Source of the DNA: Sepiola atlantica
Taxonomy: Eukaryota > Mollusca > Cephalopoda > Sepiida > Sepiolidae
Reading direction: 5' to 3'
Length of the DNA stretch: 64,000 nucleotides
Assembly (NCBI GenBank): GCA_963556195.1
Contig: OY744517.1
Location: 82,795,714 to 82,859,713 of the forward strand
Part shown: piece after piece, positions 47,221 to 58,557 of the stretch
How positions within the stretch are numbered: the first letter of the stretch is position 1
How the letters are laid out: every line of letters starts with the position of its first letter
The notes under the pieces: generated by a model
Told to the model about the DNA's origin: nothing
Database searches by the model: none
The model's input: only the letters and a program-made list of their open reading frames with translations
Translations under genes and position numbers: made by a program

Positions 47221-47401
47221 CTCCCTGGAATGCTTACTGTTCCATTAAAATGGTCAATACGAGTCGAGCCAGAAGCTCCCCATCAGGATCACCAAAATCT
47301 TCTCCGAAGAGTAGAAGAGCCAGAACTGAACAGATGTCAGGAATAAATACACAAATGGTTAAATCCATATCAGGCCTCCAGTGGAATGAGAAATTTGAAT
47401 T
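47221..47401 (+). CDS. Exon 3 of C2-domain gene (C2 middle with S/R/K-rich loop)
   Basis: A 181-nt exon between TTATTTTTAG and GTGAGTTG. With one base from exon 2 it reads PPWNAYCSIKMV, an Arg/Ser/Pro/Lys-rich insert of about 25 residues, then SGLQWNEKFEL. WNAYC stands where SDPYC is usual, and LQWNEKFEL matches the NPxWNExFxF strand. The basic insert corresponds to the variable loop between strands 3 and 4 that is also long in BAIAP3 and Munc13-4. The usual loop-1 Asp is Asn here. Confidence 0.9.
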
Positions 47402-47619
47402 GTGAGTTGTCTTTCTTTACTTATTAAGTTTTCACAACTTGAACCAAATCTATATCGCAGTAACTGCCACTTTCTCTATAACCATAACAAGAATGATGTA
47501 AGTCATTCTCTTCCTCTTTCTGTATACCTTTATCCTTCTTTTTTCTTTTCTTCCCCTTTTTTTTTCTCTAATGAGTGTATCTGCCTTTTGGTCCCCTGAT
47601 TTATAAAATCGAGGGACCT

Positions 47620-48130
47620 ATGTTTTGAGGCATGTCCATCCGTCCGTCCGTCCGGATTTTTCTCCGCAACCATCTATTGAATTTCTCTGAAATTTTGCAT
47701 GAAGTTATCACTTTGGTCAGGTTAGAAAGTGATGTTCTCTGATTTTTGAAAAAAGTCTGGTTAGCCCCCCAGGGGATCAAAAGGCCCAAAAATGGTAAAA
47801 AATGACATTTTTTGCCCCATAACTTTTTATCCATCCATTCAATTTCTCTGAAACTTGGCCAAAATATGGAGGCAATTGTTCCTAATAGAAAATAAGTATC
47901 GCTGACCTTGGAAAAAATCTGGTTCGTGCCCCCAGGGGGTCAAAAGCCCCAAAAATGGTAAAAAATGACCCTTTTCTCCCATAACGTTTGATCCATCCAT
48001 TCAATTTTTCTGAAACTTGGCCAAAATGTAGAGGCAATTGTTCTGGATATAAAATGAGCATCCTTGACCTCAGAAAATTCTGGTTCGCGCCCCCAGGGGG
48101 TAAAAAATGCCCCAAATTGCCCAAATTTAT
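47620..48130. repeat. About 162-bp tandem repeat, three units
   Basis: CCCCCAGGGG(A/G)TC/TAAAA recurs at about 47766, 47930 and 48091, with CCATCCATTCAATTT and GAAACTTGGCCAAAAT in each unit. It is preceded by a CCGTCCGTCCGTCCG run (47640-47654). The open frames on the minus strand are repeat translations with no known domain. Confidence 0.85.
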
Positions 48131-48626
48131 TGCATTTTACACTCGCCACATCGAGTCACATACAGAGGGGGACCACACATGCGCGGCATGTTTTCTTTCA
48201 TCCTCACCAATTGTTTTTTTTTAATATAAAAATGCTCGGCTGTTACTACATTATCAGATTCAATATGGGAACAATTGATTGAAAATAACAGCAAAGAATA
48301 AAGAAAAACTTAAAAGATCTAAATGCAGTTGTTTATAATCCACACAATTGTTTATGTCATGCTATGCCTGAATATTGATGAATATCAAAATGCCAAAATC
48401 ATCAGTTGATTGTATGTAAGCATGTGAGAAACACCATTTTAACATTTTACACAAATAATCAATAACATTTAAATATGGGAATAACATTACCATAAATGAA
48501 CAATACGCTTGAAGAAGGCCGGAGAGAAAATCAACCAAAACATAGTAGAAATATAAATATAAACGTTAATGGGAACAATAGTCTAAAAGAAAACAATGCA
48601 AATTAAATGTTGATCTTAATTACATG

Positions 48627-48627
<1 letters not shown>

Positions 48628-48666
<39 letters not shown>
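48628..48666. repeat. (AT)n tract, 39 bp
   Basis: Pure AT in otherwise featureless intron (48220-49680). Confidence 0.95.
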
Positions 48667-48669
<3 letters not shown>

Positions 48670-49374
48670 TAGTATGTTTTTGAAAGGCTGTGGGCAATGC
48701 AAATTCCGGGTAAGATGCAAGTTGTAAGGAACAAAAACAATAAATCGAATACGAAATATGACTTACTATTTATTTTTCCTAAAATCTCACATAACAGCGA
48801 GAGTGTTTTTAGCTGTTTGTGTGATTAAAAAAATCATTATTTAATATTTCGGGAAAAGAGACTTCCCTTTGTCAAAAATAATTAAACCAGAAGAAAAATT
48901 TCTCCGACTGTGCAGAGAATCTTACAAAACAAAATGGCTGCCAGATGTAGAACCGCAGCGAAAACAGTCTCGCAGGGAATGTAAATTAAATTTTTTTTAT
49001 AAGGTTATGTTACATATATGATTTGGTGTTCAAAAATATTTGTGTAATGCTGGTTAAGTGTATGGTGATCGATAAACTGTAAGTTTTAATAATATATATA
49101 TATATATATATATATTTTTATAATTAAAAAAATTTTTTTTTATTAAGTTTATATTTGGTTATTTACTTTTATTTTCAGTGTGTTTTATCTTCGTATTTTT
49201 ATTTTTTATCTTTCTTTTGTATTTTAAGAATTTTAATATAAAGTAAAGTAATTATTTCTCTCATTTTAAATATTCTAGATTTATTAAATTTATTGATTAT
49301 CGTCTATTTAAGAAGTGTTATTAATTGTGAGTTTCATCAAATTAGTTTATGTGGAAGTCTGTATAACAATATTA

Positions 49375-49426
<52 letters not shown>

Positions 49427-49505
49427 CATATATACACATACATGCATATATATATATATACATATATATGTATACATACATGTATACACATATATATGTG
49501 CACAT
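49375..49505. repeat. (AT)n then AT/AC-rich microsatellite
   Basis: AT from 49375 to 49421, then imperfect ATACAT/ATGTAT repeats to about 49505. Confidence 0.9.
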
Positions 49506-49689
49506 ATGTATGTATTATTGTTTGTTTAATTGTTTATATATATATATATATTGTGTATTTAGGCAGCATTTTTTCATTTATGCAAACATTGTTCTGTGAT
49601 GCCATCCAGTGTTGCTGAATTTAAAATCGCCAACGACTTCCTGGAGCAATGCGGAAAACGTTCATTGCACGTTTATCCACCGTCTTTTA

Positions 49690-49877
49690 AAAATTCTCTT
49701 CTGTGACACATGAGGATGATTTGACGAAGAATCGAAAACGTTCGTGAAACATGTGAAACATGTAAAAACCTTTATTAATATTTTTGATTTTAATACAAAA
49801 AAGACCATCAGAAAAATTGAAAAAATAAAAAGAGGTATAATTAAACAGACGAATTCTGTTATTTTTAACAATGTTTG

Positions 49878-49936
<59 letters not shown>

Positions 49937-50035
49937 AACATTTTGCTACATTCTAAAGACCACGATTTTATTCATCTTACGAATCACTTTTTCAAAACAA
50001 AAACCTTTGGTACATTTGTATGTCAATATCGGATC
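49690..50035 (+). pseudogene. Penelope-like element fragment with internal (AT)n
   Basis: It carries KIKRGIIKQTNSVIFNNVC upstream and DFIHLTNHFFKTKTF downstream of an (AT)n tract. This is the same order as 30050-31810, where the flanks read SSVTFNNAC and [15 protein letters not shown]. The DNA after the tract (AAACAACATTTTGCTACATT, ACGATTTTATTCATCTTACG) aligns with 31718-31775. The reverse transcriptase part is missing. Confidence 0.75.
49880..49933. repeat. (AT)n inside Penelope-like fragment
   Basis: 54 bp of AT at the same element position as the 1.6-kb array at 30128-31718. Both are entered by TATAAATAT and left by AAACAA. Confidence 0.95.
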
Positions 50036-50177
50036 TTTCTTCCGTGGACTCATCAGAAAGCCAGAAAGTTCTCAACTAGAAAAACAAAAGTCTGAAAAAC
50101 AAACAACTTACATTTGAGTCACCTCCATCGATAGAGATTAAAAAAACGCAACCTAGAGACGGCAGCCATCTTGTTAT

Positions 50178-50180
50178 TAC

Positions 50181-50221
<41 letters not shown>
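50178..50221. repeat. (AT)n tract before tRNA-like element
   Basis: About 44 bp of AT with one ATAC interruption, on the 5' side of the tRNA-like segment at 50257. Confidence 0.93.
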
Positions 50222-50256
50222 CTCGGTATTTACAAAGTTAAATTCCTCTTTAGCTA

Positions 50257-50335
50257 ATTCGCTATGGCCGAGGGGTTAACGCTCTTGACTACGAATCAGT
50301 GGCGATTTGTGATCGGAATTCGAGCCCGCCGACCG
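50257..50335 (+). mobile_element. tRNA-like (Leu/Ser-type) SINE head
   Basis: Box A-like TGGCCGAGGGGTTAACGC and box B-like GGAATTCGAGCCC are spaced by about 33 nt. The cloverleaf is only partly foldable. It is followed at once by (AT)n (50350-50414), as in the hammerhead-bearing SINE, but no ribozyme core lies between. It is bracketed by AT tracts on both sides. Confidence 0.6.
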
Positions 50336-50345
50336 TTTATTTATA

Positions 50346-50349
<4 letters not shown>

Positions 50350-50414
<65 letters not shown>
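50350..50414. repeat. (AT)n between tRNA-like element and R1
   Basis: About 65 bp of AT. Repeat R1 starts directly at its right edge with ACTAGAAGAATACCTGTGCC. Confidence 0.95.
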
Positions 50415-50415
<1 letters not shown>

Positions 50416-51215
50416 TAGAAGAATACCTGTGCCAGGATGTGTAAAATTAATTCCCGAACAGAAGATTTTTGCACCATATTTATGTCCCCTTACAAAGATT
50501 AAAATCAAGATATAATGATACTAAACCTTATGTTTAGAATCTTTATTCCAATTTTGATCAAAATCATATAATGGATTTTGATTCTGCAAAATGTCTAACA
50601 TGTAAGGATTAAGCTTAAGGGGAAATTGAAATTCAGGGAATCTTGCTTCATTAGATCAAATTTAATGCAAATCTGAAATATTTTAATTTTTAAATGAGAG
50701 GTTTTGCCTATATGGTGCCCGCTAAAAACCCTTTAAAATATCTCCCCAAAACTGAAATTTGGGGAATATTTATTAATTGATGTCTAATACCTACGGTTCA
50801 AATTTCACAAAAATTGGAGGTATCTGAATTCTCACGAAAGGGCTTCCACCCTTTTTTTGTATAAAACTTTATTAAACTAAATATAAACCATATTACCCAC
50901 CCTCATGCCTAGAAATTGTGTTCCAAAATTCATAATGATTGGTTTAGGAGTGAATCCTTTACATACAAATATATAAACAGACACATACCTAACTTTATAT
51001 AAATAGAGATTAAGAAAATAAAAATTCTTCATTGAATTTTCATGAACGGCTTTCACCTACTTTTTAACCTATTTGCATGAAACTAAATGAAACTAAATAT
51101 AGCCCATAGCAGCTGTGTTCCAAAATTCATAATGATCGGTTAATTAGTTTATGAGTGAATCCTGTACACACAAATGCATAAACATATACACAGGTCTAAC
51201 TGTTTATAAATAGAG
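50415..51215 (+). repeat. Interspersed repeat R1, copy d (longest)
   Basis: Head CTAGAAGAATACCTGTGCCA, body GTAAAATTAATTCCCGAACA, ATTAAAATCAAGATATAATG, AAATATAAACCATATTACCC, and the end CATACCTAACTTTATATAAA at about 51000. A partial second copy of the 3' end (TAGCCCATAGCAGCTGTGTT...) runs to 51215. It ends about 175 bp before exon 4. Confidence 0.78.
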
Positions 51216-51391
51216 GTTAGACATAAATTCTACTGAAACTTTTGTAATGAACGTTAGCCAGAAGATGTTTTTATGACACAATTTACTAAAGTGAACCCGT
51301 TTTATAATCTATTTTTTAACAAAATTTTGCCTAATTATTTTTTTGAATTATTCTATGCATAAATGTATACATTCTTTTATTCATCTCACAG

Positions 51392-51508
51392 AGAGATCGA
51401 AAGTCTTTTGACTGATGAATTACATATCAGTGTTTATCTACAAGACAACAACCCAAAACCTGAATCTTTAAGTAAATCCACCCAAGAAAGGATCCGCACT
51501 ATTAAAAG
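51392..51508 (+). CDS. Exon 4 of C2-domain gene
   Basis: A 117-nt exon between CATCTCACAG and GTAATTTT, entered with one base completing a codon and left with two. It encodes EIESLLTDELHISVYLQDNN followed by a Lys/Arg/Ser-rich helix-like tail (QERIRTIKR). The LHISVYLQDNN strand and loop matches the LHLDxWDxDDD region of BAIAP3/Munc13-4, but the Asp cluster of Ca2+-binding loop 3 is reduced to QDNN. Confidence 0.88.
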
Positions 51509-51762
51509 GTAATTTTCAACAATTATTTTCCTCCAGATTTTAATTGAGCTATAGTATCAATAGAGTCGATTAGATAAAATTGCAATGCGAAGTAATGATG
51601 TCATGAGTTAGCTCCCTTGTTTGAGTTTATCTTCTTTTAATAATTGCCCTCCTGTCTATCGATATATGAATATAAATAGTGATCTATGTTTGCACGACAC
51701 TAACCTAAGCTGAATATTACACTCTCATGTTTTCCTTACAGAAACAGTCAACCGTTGTTTCT

Positions 51763-52165
51763 TCTTCTTCTTCTTCTTCTTCTTCTTCTTCTTCTTCTTC
51801 TTCTTTTTCTTGTTGTTGTTGTTGTTCTTCTTCTTCTTCTATTTAATGTTTTACATGTTTGCATGTGTTGGACGGCTTTTAGAAATTGACTTTCAAACTA
51901 ACCTATTACTGGCTAGTTCTCATCTATTTATCCCTTATTCTCTCAAATCCATTCTTACCACTTCATTCCCTCTTTTCCTTGACCTTCCTCTGCCAACAGA
52001 CCTTGCTACCCCAACTGTTCTACATCTACTTACCCAAGCGCTCTCATCCATTCTTTCAGTGTAATCATACCAACAAAGTCTCTTGTTCGTTACACATCTC
52101 CCTATATTGTCCAGATTTAATCTTCTTCAGAGGTCATAAGATCTACGCCTGTTTTTGAAGACTCC
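51763..52165 (-). pseudogene. LINE-B 3' fragment with (GAA)n tail
   Basis: The minus-strand reading with stops has YTERMDESAWVSRCR, GRGRSRKRGNEVVRMDLRE, then the TFANM-like end. The + strand TTC run at 51763-51840 is its tail. It is the same family as 24250-24635. The plus-strand open frames here are shadows. Confidence 0.72.
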
Positions 52166-52415
52166 AATCCATCATATCACTCATATCATTTCTCGCCATA
52201 TAACGTATGTTTTCAACCCTCACAAACTATGTTTCACTTCCATACATCATTATGCAGCCTACATATGCCTGATAGTTTATAAAAATATTTAATTGAAAAG
52301 CAACTGGTTCTGTAACCGACGTTTCAATTAATGCAACCTTCCTCATGATATATTCATAAATGATTTTATTTGTGTCTAAGCCTATTCATAAATAAGTGAA
52401 AAAGTATATAATCAT

Positions 52416-52700
52416 ATGATCATCATATCAACTTTATCATCATTATTTCTCTTTGATCAGAGGTCCAACGTTTTCTGGCAGCCTGCAATTCTAGTTTCCA
52501 AGCTTGGCAGTCTTGAGGATCGATTCCATTTAAATTCTATTGTTGAAGATCGTTGTTGCATGCAAGTTTTTTTCTTGCGTCATCCAACTTTTCTCCTGTC
52601 TTTCATCTCAAGATCTCTGCAATTTTTTTATCCAAGAATCGCACCTCTCAATGTGGTTGAACCAACATAGTTGACTCACTGTCAAAAGATCATCAAGCTT
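52416..52700 (-). pseudogene. LINE C-terminal fragment
   Basis: The minus-strand reading includes VNYVGSTTLRGAILG / LCWFNHIERCDS (a decayed RLxWxGHxxR block) and CQAWKLELQAARKRWTSDQR, with frameshifts. The tail side has GATAATGATGATAAAG-type bases. Confidence 0.5.
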
Positions 52701-52759
52701 TGGTATATTCAACCTTGCCAACAGGGCATCAGAGCTGATATGTTGCGTCTGATGTGATC

Positions 52760-53885
52760 CGATATTTCATATCCATCTGCTCGTTGCTATGTCTATGTTG
52801 AAGACAGACGAGTGAAGCCTGGGTTTAAAACAAAATCTTGTGTTTCCACTTTAGGAAATGGGGAAAACATTTTTCACTTATTTCTACAAAAAATCTTTGA
52901 CAAATTTCTAAGAATATAATTATGGCCTTTTACCTTGCATTGAGGGGTATTTCAGGTAGTTATTAAGAAATTACATATTGTAGATTGATTACACTTGTGT
53001 TTATTTTAATTTTGTTTCTTTTATCATTCTATTGAATAATCTTGATTAAAGTTTGCTGAAAGAGATTTTATCCATCTGTTTATCTTAATGGTATTTCTCT
53101 AAAAACAGCCTACTCTCTTGTTACCCAAGATTATTTGCAAAAATCCAAATCTCAATCTATTTGTGAAACTATTTTTGTCATTGTCTTTTATTTATTTTTT
53201 GTTTGCATTTTTTCTACTTTATTTTCCTTCTGAAAATGACCTGTTCTTTTTCCTTTGAAATTTTTCTTCTTTTCTTCCAATTTCTTCTTTTTTTTCACAC
53301 ATTTTCTTATCTTTCTTACTGATTTAGTGCTTCTCCCCTTTTCATTATTCACTCTTCTCACATTTTTCATTCCTTTCTTCCTTTCTTATGTAGCTTTTCA
53401 CATTTTATTTTTCTCTCCTTCCTTTCATACCCCCCCCTTTCATTTCATGTCTCCATCAATTTGTCATGAAGTCTACTTTTACAACGACCAGGGAAATGAC
53501 CCACTCTTCTCTTCTACACCCCAAGACAGCAAATCTTTTTTTGTTGTCAGCACAATTGTAAAGAAACAACACAACCCTTTTGTTTCCTGTTTTAATTTCA
53601 TTTAAAATCTTCCATTCTTTTACAACCTGACATTATAGAAAACGCCGCGGAAATAAAATCAAAGATAACGAACTAAATGCAAGGAGATGTTTTTAATCAC
53701 ACTCAAATTCTCCATGTTTAGCTTTTTAATCGATAGTTTTTTCTAAGTTTAAAACAGTTTGTAAGTTGTAGAGGATTAACGTGCAAGGATGAACAAACAT
53801 ATTATTACAAAGATTAAAAGGTTTTATTGATATAAAACTTTGACCGAAAATGAGTTGATTTCTTTCCAATGTTTTCAGAAAGGAA
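52760..53885. other. Intron sequence, no gene seen
   Basis: A strongly pyrimidine-rich stretch lies at 53170-53440. No exon or transposon motif was recognised; the open frame at 53255-53605 is low-complexity Phe/Ser. Confidence 0.45.
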
Positions 53886-53917
53886 AGAGGGTGAGGCTTC
53901 TTTTTAACTGTAACAGT

Positions 53918-54306
53918 TAATGCTTGTTTTACAAATACTTCAATGGGTTATGCCCCGATGAATTGGCTACTCTGGTGCCCCTTCGACATAAATTCACTAG
54001 ACCAACTCGACAATCAACTAAATCCCATCCATTCACTGTGGAGGTCCCCAGATGCCGGAGAGCTTTCTACTCAAATAGCTTTTTTCCTCGTGCTGCTGGC
54101 CTCTGGAACTCCCTCCCTGCCCCCTGTTTCCCCGACACTACTGACATGCAGAAGTTTAAAATTAATGTAAACAGACATCTCGCTGCGCAGATCCCAGTTT
54201 AGGTTGACCTTCCCAACCTTCTCCCCTTTTCTTTCTTCTCAGTAGCCCCTTACGTCTAAAGTGGCGGCCTGCCTTGTTTGGGGTGAACTACGTTAAAAAA
54301 AAAAAT
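53918..54306 (+). mobile_element. LINE-A copy
   Basis: The frame 53924-54202 gives CLFYKYFNG-like start, FTRPTRQSTKSHPFTVEVPR and the terminal KINVNRHLAAQIPV. The 3' UTR CCTTACGTCTAAAGTGGCGG and A-run (54295-54305) follow. It is 5'-truncated with the frame intact. Confidence 0.9.
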
Positions 54307-54860
54307 TAGTGGTTCTGAGCTGATCAAAGAAGTGTATGTGTTTGGCTCACTGTGTATTTTCTGCCGTATGTTTGTGATAATAACGTTTGTGATGCTAGTA
54401 TGGCAAATAGGTTCTTGCAGGTAAGTGAGTGTGGTTGGCAGGTAGGCAGTGATACATGAAGTTGATATGAGATATCAGCTTATTACAAGGGGGGGACTAG
54501 CCAATTAACTATAGTGGTGTCTTCGAGTTTTCACTCTTATAATGACAAAGAAGCTCAAGGAAAATTCCCTGTTATATCTCTATAGCATACTTTTTCATGA
54601 TTGATAAATTGCGTTTTCTTAAATGGTTTCTGATTGATTAAAAAATGAGTGAATTAAATATTTGAATTTGGAGCCTGCTTTTGCACAAAAAAGAGACTCA
54701 GTTGTTGTTTTTTTGCTAAAGAAAATCTGATGATTTTTACCCGTTTTAGTCTTATGCATTTGTTTCTTCTGTGACTAATGAAACCCATTTTATTGAATAG
54801 GTCAGACTGTTTTTGTTTTTTTAAACTGAATGAAAAATTTCTAAGATCTTATTAGATCCA

Positions 54861-55313
54861 ATGAAAATTATTCTATAAAAGCTGAATGAGATTCTAAAAA
54901 TCTATATATTAATGCCTTTGTCAACTGAAAATTGGTCCTGACTAAAGCAAGTCTATAACTCTAATAAAGTTGTGTCCAGTTGCATGAAAAATCTTATTTA
55001 GAAAAAAAAAAATGAAAATTATTCTATAAAAGCTGAATGAGATTCTAAAAATCTATATATTAATGCCTTTGTCAACTGAAAATTGGTCCTGACTAAAGCA
55101 AGTCTATAACTCTAATAAAGTTGTGTCCAGTTGCATGAAAAATCTTATTTAGAAAAAAAAAAATGAAAATTATTCTATAAAAGCTGAATGAGATTCTAAA
55201 AATCTATATATTAATGCCTTTGTCAACTGAAAATTGGTCCTGACTAAAGCAAGTCTATAACTCTAATAAAGTTGTGTCCAGTTGCATGAAAAATCTTATT
55301 TAAAAAAAAAAAA
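54861..55313. repeat. 151-bp tandem repeat, three near-identical units
   Basis: ATGAAAATTATTCTATAAAA starts units at 54861, 55012 and 55163, giving an exact 151-bp period. Each unit holds GGTCCTGACTAAAGCAAGTC and ends TCTTATTTAGAAAAAAAA. The copies differ almost only in the A-run, so the triplication is recent. Confidence 0.96.
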
Positions 55314-55865
55314 TTATGAAAATATTAAATTACTTAATAACAGTAGTATTTATCTTTATTATTGAGAAAATTAATTTCATTCATTAAAGCGACGAAGCAG
55401 ATAGCATATGTCTGCTCTAATATTTTGACAAAAAAACGCTGTCTGTAAAAATATATCTTTAAAATGTCTCCAAGATTATTAAAAATATTTCTATTTCAAT
55501 CACATAATTATTTATAATTTTTTTTAATATGGTGAAAAAAAAAATCTTTCTTTATAAAATTGATGAAAACAAAAATCTTCCCAAAACCAGAATGAAATGA
55601 TTGCTTTCTTTAAAATGTAGTTGTCCTCGTTCGTAATTTAAGAAAACAACAAAAAAAAGCAGCAGCAGTCTAACTGATCGACTTTCAAGGTCAAGATTAA
55701 AGGCAAGGTTAAATGAGACTGACCGACATAGGCAGTTATAGAGATGTGATGATTGCATCTAAAAAATGCTTCCCTATTAAATACTGCAGTTTTATTTTTG
55801 CTATTTGAATCCATGAACTAGACGATAGTCTATATTTTAAGACTAATACAACTAGTTTTGTATAA

Positions 55866-56170
55866 CTGCTCTGCTTAAAAGAATGACGACAACCACTGAT
55901 GTATAAAAATATAATTATATATATTTATTGTCGGTGGCGGTGAATGAGTGCAGGTTAGTGAGGAAGGAGAATTCAGGTATTGGATCCACAGTGTTAGTTA
56001 AGTTATAATAAAGTATATTTTATAAAGATCAAAACATGTATCCCAGTGTTGTATTTCTGCTGTGCTTAAAAGAATGACGACAAATACTGATGTATAAAAA
56101 TACATGGATCTATATTTTTTACTGTTTGGTTGTAGTGAACGAGTGGGTTGAGAGTGAGGGGTGGAGGAAG
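55866..56170. repeat. Two diverged direct repeats of about 110 bp
   Basis: TGCTTAAAAGAATGACGACA...CTGATGTATAAAAATA occurs at 55873-55910 and 56063-56100. It is followed in both by a G-rich segment (GAATGAGTGCAGGTTAGTGA / GAACGAGTGGGTTGAGAGTG). Confidence 0.75.
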
Positions 56171-56539
56171 CACGAGAATTGATGGAATTGCTAACCAGAA
56201 ATCTCTGTCGATCACAGTTTGGGCTAGTTTATATAACATTTTTGGATACCCACACATCCACCTGTAAACACCCATTCACCTTGCTGTCGATGTAGCCACA
56301 CCCTAGGATGTTTATTTAGCAATGGCTGTATTCCCATATACAGATGACCTTTGCAGATGACATTAACTGGTGTTTCTGTATCCAATCATCAGATATTTTA
56401 TTTTTTTAAGAGTTGTGTATCCGTGTTAATCGACAGCATTTTTTTCTTCCGGCCAGGTGTGTGTCTGTGTCAATAGGTTTTATTTATTGCTGCCAGGTGC
56501 CATTTCCGGTACATTCGACCTGATATTCAGCACTAGACT

Positions 56540-56690
56540 ATCTCAAACAGAGTTTGACGAGAAGATTCACAAGTTCAAAAAACTGCATCCGAAGAATGTC
56601 AGAAGTTACACCAGACAAGATGTTGTGAAAATAACAACCAAGATGAGAATAGTAGTCCAAATAATCCTACCAACAGCTTTATATATTTTA
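56540..56690 (+). repeat. Copy of the AAGATGAGAATAGTAGTCC repeat
   Basis: GACAAGATGTTGTGAAAATA, ACAACCAAGATGAGAATAGT and AGTCCAAATAATCC follow the order of the right arm of 3112-3320. Confidence 0.6.
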
Positions 56691-56871
56691 TTCTCATCTT
56701 TAATGTATTTCCATCAATACAATTTGTTCAATTGTCATTTAGTGTTTGTGTATTTTCCTTGCTACGATTTAGTTGATATATTCTGAGATATTACACATCC
56801 CTGGGCTGGCCGGTCGGAATGATGTCACCCGTGTGACCGTTTGTTGAGTACCCTCGGAGGAGAAGCTTCAC

Positions 56872-56912
56872 ATACATACATACATACATACATACATACA
56901 TACATACATACA
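56872..56912. repeat. (CATA)n microsatellite
   Basis: Ten CATA units after a GC-richer segment (56800-56870: GGCTGGCCGGTCGGAATGAT). This may be the simple tail of an unidentified retroelement. Confidence 0.85.
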
Positions 56913-57239
56913 ACTGGGATTTATATAATAGATAACATTAGGAAGTTTGTTTCAGATCAGTAGTAACAGTGTATGTTGTGTTAAAACTAGCTTGAATTTG
57001 TTACCGTTTCTGGAGAAATGGTGTTTCATTTGAAAATCTTCCGATCAAAGACTTTTACCTGCTATCAAATGCTGTTTGCCAACTGTTATGATTCACTGAC
57101 TTCATGCGCCGAATTGTATCAGCGATTTTATGTTCTATTTTATCTTCCCGTTTTTCCAGTTTTCAAGTTTGAAAACCTGTTGTTTGTCAACCTTAAAAAT
57201 CCTTGTTTAAAGAAATCTCTCTCTGGACGCTGAACTCCA

Positions 57240-57900
57240 CAAATGTATCGGCAAGGCGGAAACAGTCATGGCTTGAATGGCAAAGAGAGTCTGGAACAAC
57301 AAGATGCTGATCACCAATACAAAGATGAAGGTGTACAGGACCTGCATGCTCAGCACGCGGTTTTCTGTCGGTGAATCATGGGCTCTTTTCTCCTGCCAAG
57401 AAGAACAGACTCAACACTTTCCACCTGCGCAACCTCAGGAGAATTACCTGGCTGGACCACGTCTCAAACAAGAGGCGGACATCACAAGCATGTTTGCTCC
57501 GTTCACCCAACGACGACTCCGATGGCTTGGCCATGCCAGGCAAATGGACGATGGGATGATCCAAAAGGATATTCTATGCAACGAGCTCGCAACCTGTTCC
57601 AGACCAGCAGGAAGACCTGTCCTACGTTATAAGGATGTCTGCAAGCTAGACATGAGGGCAGGTGGGATCGACCCAACAGGCTGGGAGTCTGTGACTGAAG
57701 ACCATAGCTGCTAAAGAAGTGCTGTGAAAGCATGCTCCAAGAAGAGTGAAGAGAAGAGAGACCAGCAGTGGAGGGAGATGAGAGAGCATATATAGCAACA
57801 GAGCTCTAAGAACCAGACACCACCTACATATGTGGCAACTGCAACAGAGCCTGTCGATCCAGGATAGGCTTGCACAGTCACAGCAGACTTAGTCACCGCC
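57240..57900 (+). pseudogene. RTE-like LINE C-terminal part, copy 1
   Basis: Frame 57277-57714 with local frameshifts: MAKRVWNNKMLITNTKMKVY, then FAPFTQRRLRWLGHARQMDD, ELATCSRPAGRPVLRYKDVC, then a CxxC...HSH zinc-finger-like end (about 57830-57890, TCNCNRACRSRIGLHSHS-type reading). This is the C-terminal half of an RTE-like polyprotein after the reverse transcriptase. The other overlapping frames are shadows or frameshifted parts. Confidence 0.82.
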
Positions 57901-57934
57901 TAAGGTGAATGCTACTTTTTTGTTTTTTGTTTTC

Positions 57935-58310
57935 GAAGACCTGTCGTACGTTACAACGATGTCTTCAAGCGAGACATGAAGGAAGATGGCATCGACCCAG
58001 CAGACTAAGAGTCCATGGCTGAAGACCACTGGAGAAGTGTTGTGAAGGCATGCTCTAAGAGGAGTAAGGAGAAGAGAGACCAACAGTAGAAGGAGAGGAG
58101 AGGGCACAGACGACAGAGGGCTGAAACGGAGCTCTCAGAACCAGACATCACCTACATCTGTGGTAACTGCAACAGAGCCTGCCGATCCAGGATAGGCTTG
58201 CACAGTCACAGCAGATGCTGCAATTTGACAATGGACTAATCTGAGGTGCAGAACTCCATTGTCTCCTGAGACAGACGGATGCCAACAACAACAATTAAAT
58301 TTAATTTATA
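57935..58310 (+). pseudogene. RTE-like LINE C-terminal part, copy 2
   Basis: It repeats the last part of copy 1 from CGAAGACCTGTCGTACGTTA through ACATCACCTACATCTGTGGT and TGCACAGTCACAGCAGATGC. It ends in GCCAACAACAACAATTAAA, a CAA-type LINE tail. The two copies are head-to-tail and 5'-truncated to different degrees. Confidence 0.8.
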
Positions 58311-58539
58311 AAAAGCTACATCTTGGGTATTGTGAAATGGTTTACCACATAGATTGCTTAATATATTAAAATAGGAAAGATACCTATTGTATTAGATGTT
58401 GTATAAGTTAAATCGCTTTAACTAATCCCTTAAGCCCCAAATAGCCCATAGTTATCTGCCCCTGGCTGTAACGAACTTCCTGTATGACAGGCGATCAATA
58501 TTATAACCCAGCTTTTTGTTTCTACTTATCTGTCTAAAC

Positions 58540-58557
58540 TACCCTGTCAAACCAACC
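58540..58557 (+). repeat. Target-site duplication, left, of U2-SINE
   Basis: TACCCTGTCAAACCAACC, repeated exactly at 58897-58914. Confidence 0.95.
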
